The translations under genes and the position numbers were made by a program. Shown here piece by piece: positions 1-6,534 of a stretch of 6,863 nucleotides of DNA (the first letter of the stretch is position 1; each line of letters starts with the position of its first letter). Origin of the DNA: Deltaproteobacteria bacterium. Its GTDB lineage: Bacteria > Desulfobacterota > Desulfobacteria > Desulfobacterales > UBA11574. The DNA is taken from contig JAFDBA010000131.1 in assembly GCA_019313505.1 (NCBI GenBank), forward strand, positions 1 to 6,863, given 5' to 3'. Under the pieces are notes generated by a model, which had not been told where the DNA came from, did no database searches, and was given only the letters and a program-made list of their open reading frames with translations.

Positions 1-73
1 TGTTATTGTCAATTAAAAAATCGACCGTGTACGGCTCATCGGAACTACTTTTTGCTTTTATGCTGATTATCAT
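1..73 (-). CDS. 5' end of an unidentified gene, cut by the window edge
   Basis: An ATG at 73 opens a frame that stays open for 24 codons to the left edge, beginning MIISIKAKSSSDEPYTVDFL. An in-frame TAG lies four codons before the ATG, so this is the first possible start. A Shine-Dalgarno-like TTAGGA sits about 7 nt upstream of the ATG, and codon use looks normal. The gene starts about 160 nt beyond the terminator that ends the tRNA unit, so it is probably transcribed separately. The peptide faintly recalls the N-terminus of small SWIM zinc-finger proteins, but the diagnostic Cys/His residues would lie outside the window, so this is only a guess and no function is assigned. Confidence 0.45.
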   Translation of the reverse strand, partial: MIISIKAKSSSDEPYTVDFLIDNN

Positions 74-195
74 ATTCTGATCCTAACGAAATCAGAGCGT
101 TAAATATGTGGACTTATTTTTTGGCCCTCTTTTCATATTTTTTTAAGGCTTCATTAATTCTTGCTATTCCTTTTTACCCTGATTTACATCGGGCT

Positions 196-216
196 TGTGG
201 GGTATAGTGTGGGGTA
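196..216. repeat. two 9-bp direct repeats, 12-bp period
   Basis: TGTGGGGTA occurs at 196-204 and again at 208-216. It is a short G-rich tandem motif (C-rich on the minus strand) between the terminator and the partial gene at the left edge. It could be a protein-binding site or the remains of an integration site near the tRNA 3' end, but nothing in the sequence decides this. The rest of 1-230 outside the partial gene shows no supported gene. Confidence 0.4.
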
Positions 217-230
217 GGGCATTTTTAGCT

Positions 231-264
231 AAATAAAACGGACTTAGATATTTCCTCTAAGCCC
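231..264 (-). terminator. Rho-independent terminator after tRNA-Asp
   Basis: Read on the minus strand, GGGCTTAGA (264-256) pairs with TCTAAGTCC (248-240): nine base pairs with one G-U wobble around a 7-nt loop. GTTTTATTT follows at once (239-231). This is a good intrinsic terminator. It starts 13 nt past the encoded CCA of tRNA-Asp and is the only convincing terminator on the minus strand of this window, so it probably ends transcripts entering from the tRNA genes and perhaps from lon. Confidence 0.85.
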
Positions 265-277
265 TTGATATTATTAA

Positions 278-356
278 TGGCGGGAGTGACGAGACTTGAA
301 CTCGCGACCTCCGGCTTGACAGGCCGGCGCTCTAACCAAAACTGAGCTACACCCCC
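278..356 (-). tRNA. tRNA-Asp(GUC), with unusual D-loop and position 38
   Basis: Read on the minus strand this is a complete 79-nt cloverleaf with encoded CCA. The acceptor stem is GGGGGTG/CACTCCC (one G-U), the D-stem GCTC/GAGC, the anticodon stem CCGGC/GCCGG, and the T-arm GCGAG-TTCAAGT-CTCGT. The anticodon GTC with discriminator G73 identifies it as the aspartate tRNA. Two features are odd. The D-loop AGTTTTGGTTA has 11 nt, with four nucleotides between G15 and the GG pair where two or three are usual. The anticodon loop is CTGTCAA, so position 38 is A, whereas E. coli tRNA-Asp has C38, an AspRS identity element. Its 5' 21 nt are part of a 55-bp tandem duplication. It may be functional or a redundant drifting copy. 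Confidence 0.9.
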
Positions 357-447
357 CAATGGTAGGCGGAACAGGGCTTGAACCTGTGACCCAAAACTGA
401 GCTACACCCCCCAATGGTAGGCGGAACAGGGCTTGAACCTGTGACCC
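336..447. repeat. exact 55-bp tandem duplication across the tRNA-Asp/tRNA-Val junction
   Basis: Positions 336-390 are repeated without a mismatch at 391-445, and the identity runs on for a further CC (446-447), giving 57 identical bases at a 55-bp offset. Each unit holds the 5' end of tRNA-Asp up to the D-loop GG, a 3-nt spacer, and the 3' part of tRNA-Val from the T-arm onward. The shared CC at the junction suggests slippage or unequal exchange at a 2-bp microhomology. Without the duplication, tRNA-Val and tRNA-Asp would be separated by only three bases. Confidence 0.95.
360..411 (-). pseudogene. hybrid tRNA remnant: tRNA-Asp 5' part fused to tRNA-Val 3' part
   Basis: This is the product of the 55-bp duplication. 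On the minus strand it starts like tRNA-Asp (GGGGGTG, TA, GCTC, AGTTTTGG) and then switches directly to the tRNA-Val 3' part: GTC, T-arm ACAGG-TTCAAGC-CCTGT, TCCGCCT, A, CCA. The 3' half of the D-stem and the entire anticodon arm are missing. The mixed acceptor stem would have two mismatches (G-G and T-C) and two G-U pairs. At 52 nt and without an anticodon it cannot decode. It keeps an intact T-arm and CCA, so its precursor might still be touched by tRNA-processing enzymes. Three bases separate it from each neighbouring tRNA. Confidence 0.85.
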
Positions 448-490
448 TCGGCTTGTAAGGCCGATGCTCTCCCAACTGAGCTACCCGCCC
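415..490 (-). tRNA. tRNA-Val(UAC)
   Basis: A complete 76-nt cloverleaf with encoded CCA on the minus strand. D-arm GCTC-AGTTGGGA-GAGC, anticodon stem TCGGC/GCCGA around CTTACAA (anticodon TAC, valine), variable region GGGTC, T-arm ACAGG-TTCAAGC-CCTGT, discriminator A. The acceptor stem GGGCGGG/TCCGCCT has G-U wobbles at both its first and last pair. Its 3' part is duplicated in the hybrid remnant immediately downstream. I see only weak -35/-10 candidates directly upstream (a TTGCCA about 40 nt before the tRNA), so it may depend on read-through from lon. Confidence 0.95.
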
Positions 491-767
491 TTAATTGTGA
501 AATTCTTGCATTTTGTGGCAAAAAAATTTAATTGGGCTATTTTCCCTATCTTCAAATGATTGAAAATTTAAGGAATTCTTTCAATTTTAAAAAGACCTAT
601 CAAAAAAATGACAGAGCGAAGCGACTTCTACAAATATTCAATTTTCAATAGTCAATTCCGGGTTATCCAGGTTAGGCTATAGGGTTTAAAAAACAAAGTA
701 CCGCTAACAATTTAACAGCATGAAGTCAAGATTTAATTGTTCTAAAAATATCCCTGATAAATTCGAT
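491..767. other. AT-rich spacer between lon and tRNA-Val, no gene seen
   Basis: No open frame here has coding character. The stretch is rich in A/T runs and repeated TCAATT-like words (near 579-585, 637-656). It contains only weak pairings: a 7-bp AACAATT/AATTGTT pair with a loop over 20 nt just after lon, and a 3-bp GGG/CCC pair before a T-run near 521-546. None is a credible terminator on the minus strand, so lon transcripts could continue into the tRNA genes. Confidence 0.6.
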
Positions 768-3209
768 TTATATTAAAGCTGACGGCTGATCCAGATCAAT
801 TTCTTTTTTCATCATGTCAAAAGACATGTCGTTTTCTTTAAAAAGAGTATCCCCTTCATTTAAAATCAACGAATGAGGCAGAACTTCGTCCATGTGCTCC
901 ACCAAAACAATTTCAACCTCTTTTAAAACCTTGGATGGTATCTCCTTTAAATCCTTTTCGTTTTCTTTGGGGACAAGAACTTTCTTGACACCGCCTCTGT
1001 GAGCAGCCAGAATTTTCTCTTTTAGTCCACCGACAGGAAGAACACGCCCTCTCAAGGTTATTTCTCCGGTCATGGCAATATCGTGATAAACGGGTCTTTT
1101 CAGAAGAGCCGAAACCAGGGATGTACACATTGAAATCCCTGCCGAAGGGCCGTCTTTTGAAATGGCGCCTTCAGGTATATGAATATGAATGTCAAATTTT
1201 CTGTAAAATTTTCTATCTATATTGAGACGCTCGGCACGTGATCGGACGTAGCTCACGGCTGCCTGAGCAGACTCTTTCATCACATCTCCCAGTTTGCCGG
1301 TCATAGTCAATTTTCCCCTGCCGGGCATAATCAGTGTTTCGATACAAAGCAATACTCCACCCACCTGTGTCCAGGCAAGCCCGGTAACAATTCCGATTTG
1401 ATCGTTTTCCTCTATCTGAAGCTCTTTGAAACTCGGCGGACCTAAGTATTTCTGCACTGATTTTGCGGTTACTTTAAAACCGTTGCTCTCTTTATCTTTT
1501 ATCACTTTACGGGCGATTTTACGGCAGATTGAAGAAATTTCGCGCTCAAGATTTCTAACCCCTGATTCTCGTGTATATCTCCTTATAATTGTAAGAACAG
1601 CTTCCTTGGAAAAATGTACATTCTTATCCTTAAGTCCGTTCATCTCGATCTGTTTGGATAAAAGAAAGTCTCTGGCGATATAATATTTTTCATACTCTGC
1701 ATAGCCGGGCAAACGAATAATCTCCATTCTGTCCTGTAACGGCAAAGGTATTTCAGGCAGCGTATTGGCTGTGGTAATAAAAAGAATGTCTGAAAGATCG
1801 TAATCCATATCAAGATAATGGTCGTTGAAGCTGTAATTCTGTTCCGGGTCAAGGACTTCCAAAAGGGCAGCCGAGGGATCACCACGGAAATCCATGCTCA
1901 TTTTATCAACTTCATCAAGGCAAAATACCGGATTGTTAACACCGACTCTTTTAAGAGACTGAATGATTTTACCGGGCATTGCGCCGATATAGGTGCGCCG
2001 ATGTCCCCGAATTTCAGCCTCATCCCGAACACCCCCCAGTGAAAGACGTACAAATTTTCTTCCCGTTGCCCTGGAAACAGACTTGGCCAAAGACGTTTTC
2101 CCTACACCGGGCGGCCCCACAAAACAGAGTATTGGACCCCGGATCTTGTTGACCAAAGACTGGACTGCAAGGTATTCAAGAATGCGCTGCTTTGGCTTTT
2201 TTAGCCCGTAATGATCTTCTTCCAGTATTTTATCTGCTTCTTCAACATCTTTTCGGAATTTGCTCTTTTCAAACCAGGGAAGACTGATCAACCAATCAAT
2301 ATAGCCTCGAACCACCGTTGCTTCGGCGGACATAGGGGTCATCATTTTAAGCTTTTTGAACTCTTGTCTGACCTTGGCTGCACCTTCCTTTGACATCCTT
2401 TTGCGTTTGATTCGCTTTTCAAGATCCTTGAGCTCGTCCCTGGGGTCGTCCTCAGTTCCGATTTCCTTTTTGATTGCTCGTATCTGTTCATTCAGATAAT
2501 AATTCTTCTGGGTTTTTTCCATCTGTTTCTTGACACTACTTTTTATTCTTTGATCCACCCCGAAAATATCGATCTCCATCTTTAGCAAGCTTAAAAGGAG
2601 AGACAACCGCTCTTCCATAACAATCGTTTCCAACAAACGCTGTTTATCCTCTATTTTGAAAGAAAAATGGGCTGCCACAGTATCAACCAATTTTGAAGGA
2701 TCTGAGATTGCAGAAACAGTTCTTACGAGATCTTTTGAGATGTTTTTATTTGCTTTAGCATATTCATCGAAATTATTGTGAATAGCCCTGATCAGAGCCT
2801 CGCCCTCGGCAGGCAACATTTCAGTTTCTTCGATCGATTGTAGCGCCACCTGCAAAAATTCCTTGTTCTCGATAAAACGGGCAACAGAAGCTCTGTTTTT
2901 CCCTTCAATCAGAGCTTTTACCGTTCCGTCCGGGAGCCTAAGAAGTTGTAGTATGTTTGCAATGGTCCCTATACGGCTGATGTCTTTTTCTGTGGGATTG
3001 TTAATACCTGCCTTTTTTTGGGTGGCAAGAAAAACTTTTTTATCGTTGTTCATCGCATAGGAAAGGGCTTTCACAGATTTTGAACGTCCCACAAAAAGGG
3101 GTGCAACCATGTATGGAAAGACTACAATATCTCTAAGGGGAAGTAGCGGAAGCAGCAACTCCGGTAAATCGGAATCATTATCCTTAAAAAATTTCGGTAT
3201 GTTAATCAT
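768..3209 (-). CDS. lon: Lon protease, ATP-dependent serine protease (LonA type)
   Basis: The 813-residue product is a cytoplasmic homohexameric protease that unfolds and degrades damaged and short-lived regulatory proteins using ATP. An N-terminal Lon substrate domain (about 17-215, with PLLPLRDIVVFPYMVAPLFV) is followed by a helical, coiled-coil-prone linker (about 215-300). The AAA+ module has Walker A GPPGVGKT (365-372), Walker B CLDEVDK (D432, E433), sensor-1 N482, arginine finger R494 and sensor-2 R552. The C-terminal protease domain has KDGPSAG with catalytic S689 and GGLKEK with catalytic K732; the 43-residue spacing matches E. coli S679/K722. It is about 30 residues longer than E. 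coli Lon (784), with extra residues at both ends including a C-terminal tail after VLPHSLIL. The ATG at 3209 is the first start after an in-frame TAA, and it lies 30 nt past clpX. The Shine-Dalgarno sequence is poorly placed. No LonB membrane segment is present. Confidence 0.98.
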   Translation of the reverse strand: MINIPKFFKDNDSDLPELLLPLLPLRDIVVFPYMVAPLFVGRSKSVKALSYAMNNDKKVFLATQKKAGINNPTEKDISRIGTIANILQLLRLPDGTVKALIEGKNRASVARFIENKEFLQVALQSIEETEMLPAEGEALIRAIHNNFDEYAKANKNISKDLVRTVSAISDPSKLVDTVAAHFSFKIEDKQRLLETIVMEERLSLLLSLLKMEIDIFGVDQRIKSSVKKQMEKTQKNYYLNEQIRAIKKEIGTEDDPRDELKDLEKRIKRKRMSKEGAAKVRQEFKKLKMMTPMSAEATVVRGYIDWLISLPWFEKSKFRKDVEEADKILEEDHYGLKKPKQRILEYLAVQSLVNKIRGPILCFVGPPGVGKTSLAKSVSRATGRKFVRLSLGGVRDEAEIRGHRRTYIGAMPGKIIQSLKRVGVNNPVFCLDEVDKMSMDFRGDPSAALLEVLDPEQNYSFNDHYLDMDYDLSDILFITTANTLPEIPLPLQDRMEIIRLPGYAEYEKYYIARDFLLSKQIEMNGLKDKNVHFSKEAVLTIIRRYTRESGVRNLEREISSICRKIARKVIKDKESNGFKVTAKSVQKYLGPPSFKELQIEENDQIGIVTGLAWTQVGGVLLCIETLIMPGRGKLTMTGKLGDVMKESAQAAVSYVRSRAERLNIDRKFYRKFDIHIHIPEGAISKDGPSAGISMCTSLVSALLKRPVYHDIAMTGEITLRGRVLPVGGLKEKILAAHRGGVKKVLVPKENEKDLKEIPSKVLKEVEIVLVEHMDEVLPHSLILNEGDTLFKENDMSFDMMKKEIDLDQPSALI

Positions 3210-3223
3210 AGTAATATTTTATA

Positions 3224-3228
3224 CCTCT
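3224..3228 (-). promoter_or_regulatory. distant ribosome binding site of lon
   Basis: AGAGG on the minus strand is the only Shine-Dalgarno-like sequence before lon. It sits 14 nt before the ATG, separated by an AT-only stretch apart from one C, while 5-9 nt is usual. An in-frame TAA lies three codons before the ATG, so no upstream ATG, GTG or TTG start would improve the fit. This hints that lon translates less efficiently than clpP or clpX, or that it depends on ribosomes finishing clpX. Confidence 0.5.
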
Positions 3229-3239
3229 AATCACATGTC

Positions 3240-4484
3240 TTATGCTTGTTTTTTGGGCTGCTCAAATAGCAGAATAGGATCCTCTTTATTGATCACTGTA
3301 TCTTCTCCGATGACACATTCTTTTACATTCTCCATAGAAGGAATTTCATACATGATATCTATCATGCAGCTTTCTAGAATGGCACGAAGCCCCCTGGCGC
3401 CTGATTTTCTTTTCAATGCCTCTTTGGCAATGGCCGAAAGGGCACTGTCTGTTAACCTTAAATTAACGCCTTCCATCTCCATAAGTTTTGCAAACTGTTT
3501 TGTAAGGGCATTTTTCGGCTCCTGCAGTATCCTTATCAAAGCAAGCTCATTTAATTCGGCAAGGGTTGCAATAACAGGCAGACGACCCAGAAATTCAGGA
3601 ATTAACCCGAATTTGATCAGATCTTCGGGTTGAATCATCTGCAGAATTTCACCGATATTTTTTTCTTCTTTCTTTACGATTTTAGCACCAAAACCCATGA
3701 CTTTGGAGCCCAAACGCCTCTGTATAATCTGCTCAAGCCCTGTAAAGGTCCCTCCACAAATAAAAAGTATATTGGAGGTATCAACCTTGACAAAATCTTG
3801 CTGTGGATGCTTTCGTCCTCCCTTGGGAGGTACACTGGCTGTAGTTCCTTCGATAATCTTCAATAATGCCTGTTGAACCCCTTCTCCTGAAACATCACGA
3901 GTAATGGACGGGTTGTCGGATCTACGTGCAATCTTGTCAATTTCATCAATATAAACAATACCCCGCCGGGCTTTCTCTACATCGTAATCGGCATTCTGAA
4001 GCAGGGAAAGGATGATATTTTCAACATCCTCGCCAACATAGCCGGCTTCTGTCAGGCTAGTAGCGTCAGCAATGGTAAAGGGCACATTCAAAAACCTTGC
4101 AAGTGTCTGCGCCAGCAATGTCTTTCCACAACCGGTCGGCCCAATAAGAAGGATATTGCTTTTCTGGATTTCAACCTCACCTGTTTTGACCGAAGACTCA
4201 AGACGCTTGTAATGATTATAAACAGCAACAGCGAGAACTTTTTTTGCCGGATCCTGTTCAATCACGTAATCATCAAGCATTGCCTTTATCTCTTTTGGAT
4301 AAAGGCGCTGCTCCATACCGTCTGTATCTTTTTCTTTTTCTTCTTCAATGATTTCACTGCATAGCTGTATGCATTCATCACAAATATAGACCGCTGGGCC
4401 GGCAATCAGTTTCTGAACCTCTTTCTGGTTTTTCCCACAAAACGAGCAAAAGAGACTGTCGTTCACATCCCCTTTTTTTGACAT
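3240..4484 (-). CDS. clpX: ClpX, ATP-dependent unfoldase subunit of ClpXP
   Basis: The 414-residue product is a hexameric AAA+ unfoldase that recognises tagged or damaged proteins and feeds them into ClpP. The N-terminal zinc-binding domain has Cys13, Cys16, Cys35 and Cys38, the usual four-cysteine set for adaptor and substrate binding. The AAA+ core shows Walker A GPTGCGKT (115-122), pore-1 loop GYVG (148-151), Walker B IVYIDEID (176-183), the RKH pore loop (224-226), arginine-finger region EFLGRLP (R301) and sensor-2 GAR (362-364). The ClpP-docking loop reads MGF (263-265) where E. coli has IGF, a conservative change. Length is close to the family norm of about 420. The ATG at 4484 comes six bases after a strong GGAGG (4491-4495) that lies inside the last codons of clpP. 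Only one base separates the clpP stop from the clpX start, so translational coupling is likely and fits a protease-unfoldase pair. Confidence 0.98.
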   Translation of the reverse strand: MSKKGDVNDSLFCSFCGKNQKEVQKLIAGPAVYICDECIQLCSEIIEEEKEKDTDGMEQRLYPKEIKAMLDDYVIEQDPAKKVLAVAVYNHYKRLESSVKTGEVEIQKSNILLIGPTGCGKTLLAQTLARFLNVPFTIADATSLTEAGYVGEDVENIILSLLQNADYDVEKARRGIVYIDEIDKIARRSDNPSITRDVSGEGVQQALLKIIEGTTASVPPKGGRKHPQQDFVKVDTSNILFICGGTFTGLEQIIQRRLGSKVMGFGAKIVKKEEKNIGEILQMIQPEDLIKFGLIPEFLGRLPVIATLAELNELALIRILQEPKNALTKQFAKLMEMEGVNLRLTDSALSAIAKEALKRKSGARGLRAILESCMIDIMYEIPSMENVKECVIGEDTVINKEDPILLFEQPKKQA

Positions 4485-4485
4485 T

Positions 4486-5100
4486 TTAATCCTCCGCCTT
4501 TTCTATTTTATCAAGATCATCTCTGTTCACGATAAGGTGATCCACAATTCCGTATTCTTTGGCCTCTTGACCGGTCATGAAAAAATCACGGTCCGTATCA
4601 GACTGTATATGCGCTAAATCTTTTTCGGTATGCACTACCAGAATTTGATTCAAGGTCTCCTTCATACGAAGGATCTCTTTGGCCTGTATCTCTATATCTG
4701 ATGCCTGCCCCTGAAATCCTCCCATGGGCTGATGGATCAAAATTCTTGCGTTTGGAAGGGTATAGCGCTTGCCTTTTGTGCCGGCCGTCAGTAAAAGCGC
4801 CCCCATACTGGCCGCCTGGCCGATACATACGGTGGCAATATCCGGTTTAATGTACTGCATGGTATCATATACCGCCAAACCGGCTGTCACCACACCGCCA
4901 GGGGAATTGATGTAAAAATTGATATCCTTGTCAGGATCTTCGGATTCGAGAAACAAAAGTTGCGCGATCAAAAGATTTGCAATCTCATCATCAATAGCCG
5001 AGCCAAGGAAAATTATTCTGTCTTTGAGCAGCCTCGAGTATATATCATAGGCGCGTTCACCTCTGCTGCTCTGCTCTATAACCATGGGTATTAGTGGCAC
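4486..5100 (-). CDS. clpP: ClpP, proteolytic subunit of Clp protease
   Basis: The 204-residue serine peptidase assembles into a double heptameric ring that degrades proteins unfolded by ClpX. The catalytic triad is visible: Ser98 in GQAASMGA, His123 in LIHQPMGG and Asp172 in DTDRDFFM. The spacings of 25 and 49 residues match E. coli S111/H136/D185. INSPGGVVTAGLAVYDTM (64-81) is the usual oxyanion and handle-region signature. Translation starts at GTG (5100), supported by AAAGGAGA with seven bases between GGAG and the GTG; the next in-frame ATG (residue 6) has no comparable site. The protein starts with PLIPMVIEQ, nearly where mature E. coli ClpP begins, so it seems to lack the 14-residue propeptide that E. 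coli ClpP removes by self-processing. It follows tig after 77 nt and is almost joined to clpX. Confidence 0.98.
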   Translation of the reverse strand: MPLIPMVIEQSSRGERAYDIYSRLLKDRIIFLGSAIDDEIANLLIAQLLFLESEDPDKDINFYINSPGGVVTAGLAVYDTMQYIKPDIATVCIGQAASMGALLLTAGTKGKRYTLPNARILIHQPMGGFQGQASDIEIQAKEILRMKETLNQILVVHTEKDLAHIQSDTDRDFFMTGQEAKEYGIVDHLIVNRDDLDKIEKAED

Positions 5101-5106
5101 AAATTG

Positions 5107-5114
5107 TCTCCTTT
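5107..5114 (-). promoter_or_regulatory. ribosome binding site fixing the GTG start of clpP
   Basis: AAAGGAGA on the minus strand is a near-complete match to the anti-Shine-Dalgarno complement. Its GGAG core ends seven bases before GTG at 5100. This decides the GTG start over the in-frame ATG at codon 6. Confidence 0.85.
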
Positions 5115-5137
5115 ATAACTTTGGTTTTTTTTAGTAA

Positions 5138-5155
5138 CAGTTTGGTTCCAAACCA
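5138..5155. repeat. inverted repeat in the tig-clpP spacer
   Basis: GTTTGG (5140-5145) and CCAAAC (5148-5153) form a perfect 6+2+6 palindrome; as RNA a 5-bp stem with a 4-nt loop is more realistic, extendable by two G-U pairs. It lies in the 77-nt gap between the tig stop and the clpP ribosome binding site. On the minus strand it is followed by an A-run, not a T-run, so it is not an intrinsic terminator of this operon. It could be an mRNA processing or stabilising hairpin, or an operator. I see no good sigma-70 promoter in this gap. Confidence 0.5.
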
Positions 5156-5177
5156 GCAGTAATATTTTCCGTCCGGT

Positions 5178-6497
5178 TTAAATTTCAGTTTGTTGCTCTA
5201 AGCTGGGTTCTACCTCTTTTATGGTGCTATTTTCAATAATAAGTTCGATAGCCCGTTTTTCAAGTAGGGTCTGTTTAAAAAACTCGAGATTATCACTATT
5301 CTGACTATAATACTTTTTTACTTCTTCAACAGGCTGATTAAAACCCTGGGCCATCTCTTTAAAACTATTTTCTATTTCTTCATCCGAAAGGGTCATATTC
5401 TCCTGCTCGACAATCTTGTCTAAAATCAGATGCCTTCTTACTTTCTTTTCTGCCAGTTCACGATGTTTTTCCAAAATGATTTCTCTGGACAACCCCTGAT
5501 CTTCCAACGACTTGTTATGATAAGACAAAGTCCTTTCAACCTCTTCAACAATCCCATCCAGTTCATGGTCAACCATTGAATCCGGCAACTCGAAATCGGT
5601 TTTTTCGATCAGGGCCTTAAAAATTTGCTCATTCATCTCCTGCTCCGCCCTTTTGGCGTAGCCTTGATCCAAGTTATCGGTTATGGCATCTTTCAGTTTG
5701 TCTAATGTTTCATACTGCCCCAAATTTTTGGCAAACTCGTCATCAATCTCCGGAAGCACTTCTTCTCTGATCTCGTGCAGCTTTACCTGAAAAGTTATCT
5801 CCGAATCGGCCAGCTTGCCGTTATGATAATCTTCCGGAAATTTCACCTTTATTTCCCGGTTGTCACCCGTCTTCATTCCAATTAATTGATCGTCAAATTC
5901 CTTTAAAATATGGCCCTCGCCAATTTTCATGGTATGATTTTCGGTCTTCTGGGTTTCGGTAAACGGTTTGCCGTCTTTAAATCCTTCATAATCGATCAGA
6001 ACAAAATCATTTTCCCGTACCCCTCGATTTTCTGCTATGGGATTTTGTTTTGCCAAATTTTTCTGAAGCATTTTAAGCTGTACGTCTATTTCTTCATCCG
6101 TAACATGGTAGAGAAATTTATTCAGGGTTAAGTTTTTGAAATCGAGTTCCTCGATTTCGGGTTTTATCTCCACCGTAGTAACATATTTATAAGGCCCCTT
6201 TTCATTGAGCCCGGGGGAATCAATATCCGGCTTTGCCACAATATCAAGATCGGCTTCCTTGAGCGCCTCGATAAAAGAATCCTGAATAAGTTTGGAAGAT
6301 ACATCATTATGGATATCTTTTTTAAACAACCTTTCCAAAACCGAACGAGGTGCCTTTCCCGTGCGAAAACCTTTTATTTTAGCTGTTTTCTTGAGCTTTT
6401 TATAGGCATCGTTCAGTTCACGAACAACCGTTTCTTCAGGAATCTCAACATTCATTATCTTTTTAACACTACTCACATTCTCTACCGTAACTTTCAT
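5178..6497 (-). CDS. tig: trigger factor, ribosome-associated chaperone and peptidyl-prolyl isomerase
   Basis: The 439-residue product binds near the ribosomal exit tunnel and protects nascent chains. The N-terminal ribosome-binding domain (about 1-115) carries the signature GFRTGKAP (43-50), equivalent to GFRKGKVP in E. coli. The FKBP-type isomerase domain (about 158-245) includes NDFVLIDYEGFKDGKPF, IGEGHILKEFDDQLIGMKTG and VKFPEDY. The C-terminal helical arms (about 250-430) are rich in E/K/Q as expected. The length is close to E. coli (432). I chose ATG at 6497 over an in-frame ATG at 6512: GGAAAGGA (6503-6510) ends five bases before 6497 and would otherwise fall inside codons 2-4, and MKVTVENVSSVKK aligns with the E. 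coli start MQVSVE. Only 37 nt separate it from tRNA-Leu and no separate promoter is visible there, so it probably shares the tRNA-Leu transcript. Confidence 0.97.
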   Translation of the reverse strand: MKVTVENVSSVKKIMNVEIPEETVVRELNDAYKKLKKTAKIKGFRTGKAPRSVLERLFKKDIHNDVSSKLIQDSFIEALKEADLDIVAKPDIDSPGLNEKGPYKYVTTVEIKPEIEELDFKNLTLNKFLYHVTDEEIDVQLKMLQKNLAKQNPIAENRGVRENDFVLIDYEGFKDGKPFTETQKTENHTMKIGEGHILKEFDDQLIGMKTGDNREIKVKFPEDYHNGKLADSEITFQVKLHEIREEVLPEIDDEFAKNLGQYETLDKLKDAITDNLDQGYAKRAEQEMNEQIFKALIEKTDFELPDSMVDHELDGIVEEVERTLSYHNKSLEDQGLSREIILEKHRELAEKKVRRHLILDKIVEQENMTLSDEEIENSFKEMAQGFNQPVEEVKKYYSQNSDNLEFFKQTLLEKRAIELIIENSTIKEVEPSLEQQTEI

Positions 6498-6502
6498 AAA
6501 AA

Positions 6503-6510
6503 TCCTTTCC
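6503..6510 (-). promoter_or_regulatory. ribosome binding site fixing the tig start
   Basis: GGAAAGGA on the minus strand, five bases before the ATG at 6497. It overlaps the first codons of the longer 444-residue reading, which makes the shorter 439-residue form the likely product. Confidence 0.8.
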
Positions 6511-6534
6511 AAGAGGTTAACATCGATTAAAAAC

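Noticed and set aside
117..173. 19-codon minus-strand frame ending EALKKYEKRAKK then TAA
   Set aside because: It follows a stop directly and has no ATG, GTG or TTG start; too short to support as a gene, though it could be a remnant of a degraded one.
604..633. GAAG/CTTC hairpin followed by a T-run as a lon terminator on the minus strand
   Set aside because: The stem is only 4 bp and the T-run starts about 9 nt after it, so the geometry is wrong for an intrinsic terminator.
3109..3633. 174-codon plus-strand frame opposite clpX and the lon start
   Set aside because: It is antisense to well-identified genes, has a composition typical of a shadow frame and no recognisable motif.
263..4484. A hidden new defence or mobile system within the cluster
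   Set aside because: All long frames are accounted for by known proteostasis genes and tRNAs; there are no CRISPR repeats, transposases, reverse transcriptases or toxin-antitoxin pairs.
5178..6512. 444-residue reading of tig starting at 6512
   Set aside because: Its first codons contain the Shine-Dalgarno sequence of the ATG at 6497, and the extra MERIF does not fit the family's start.
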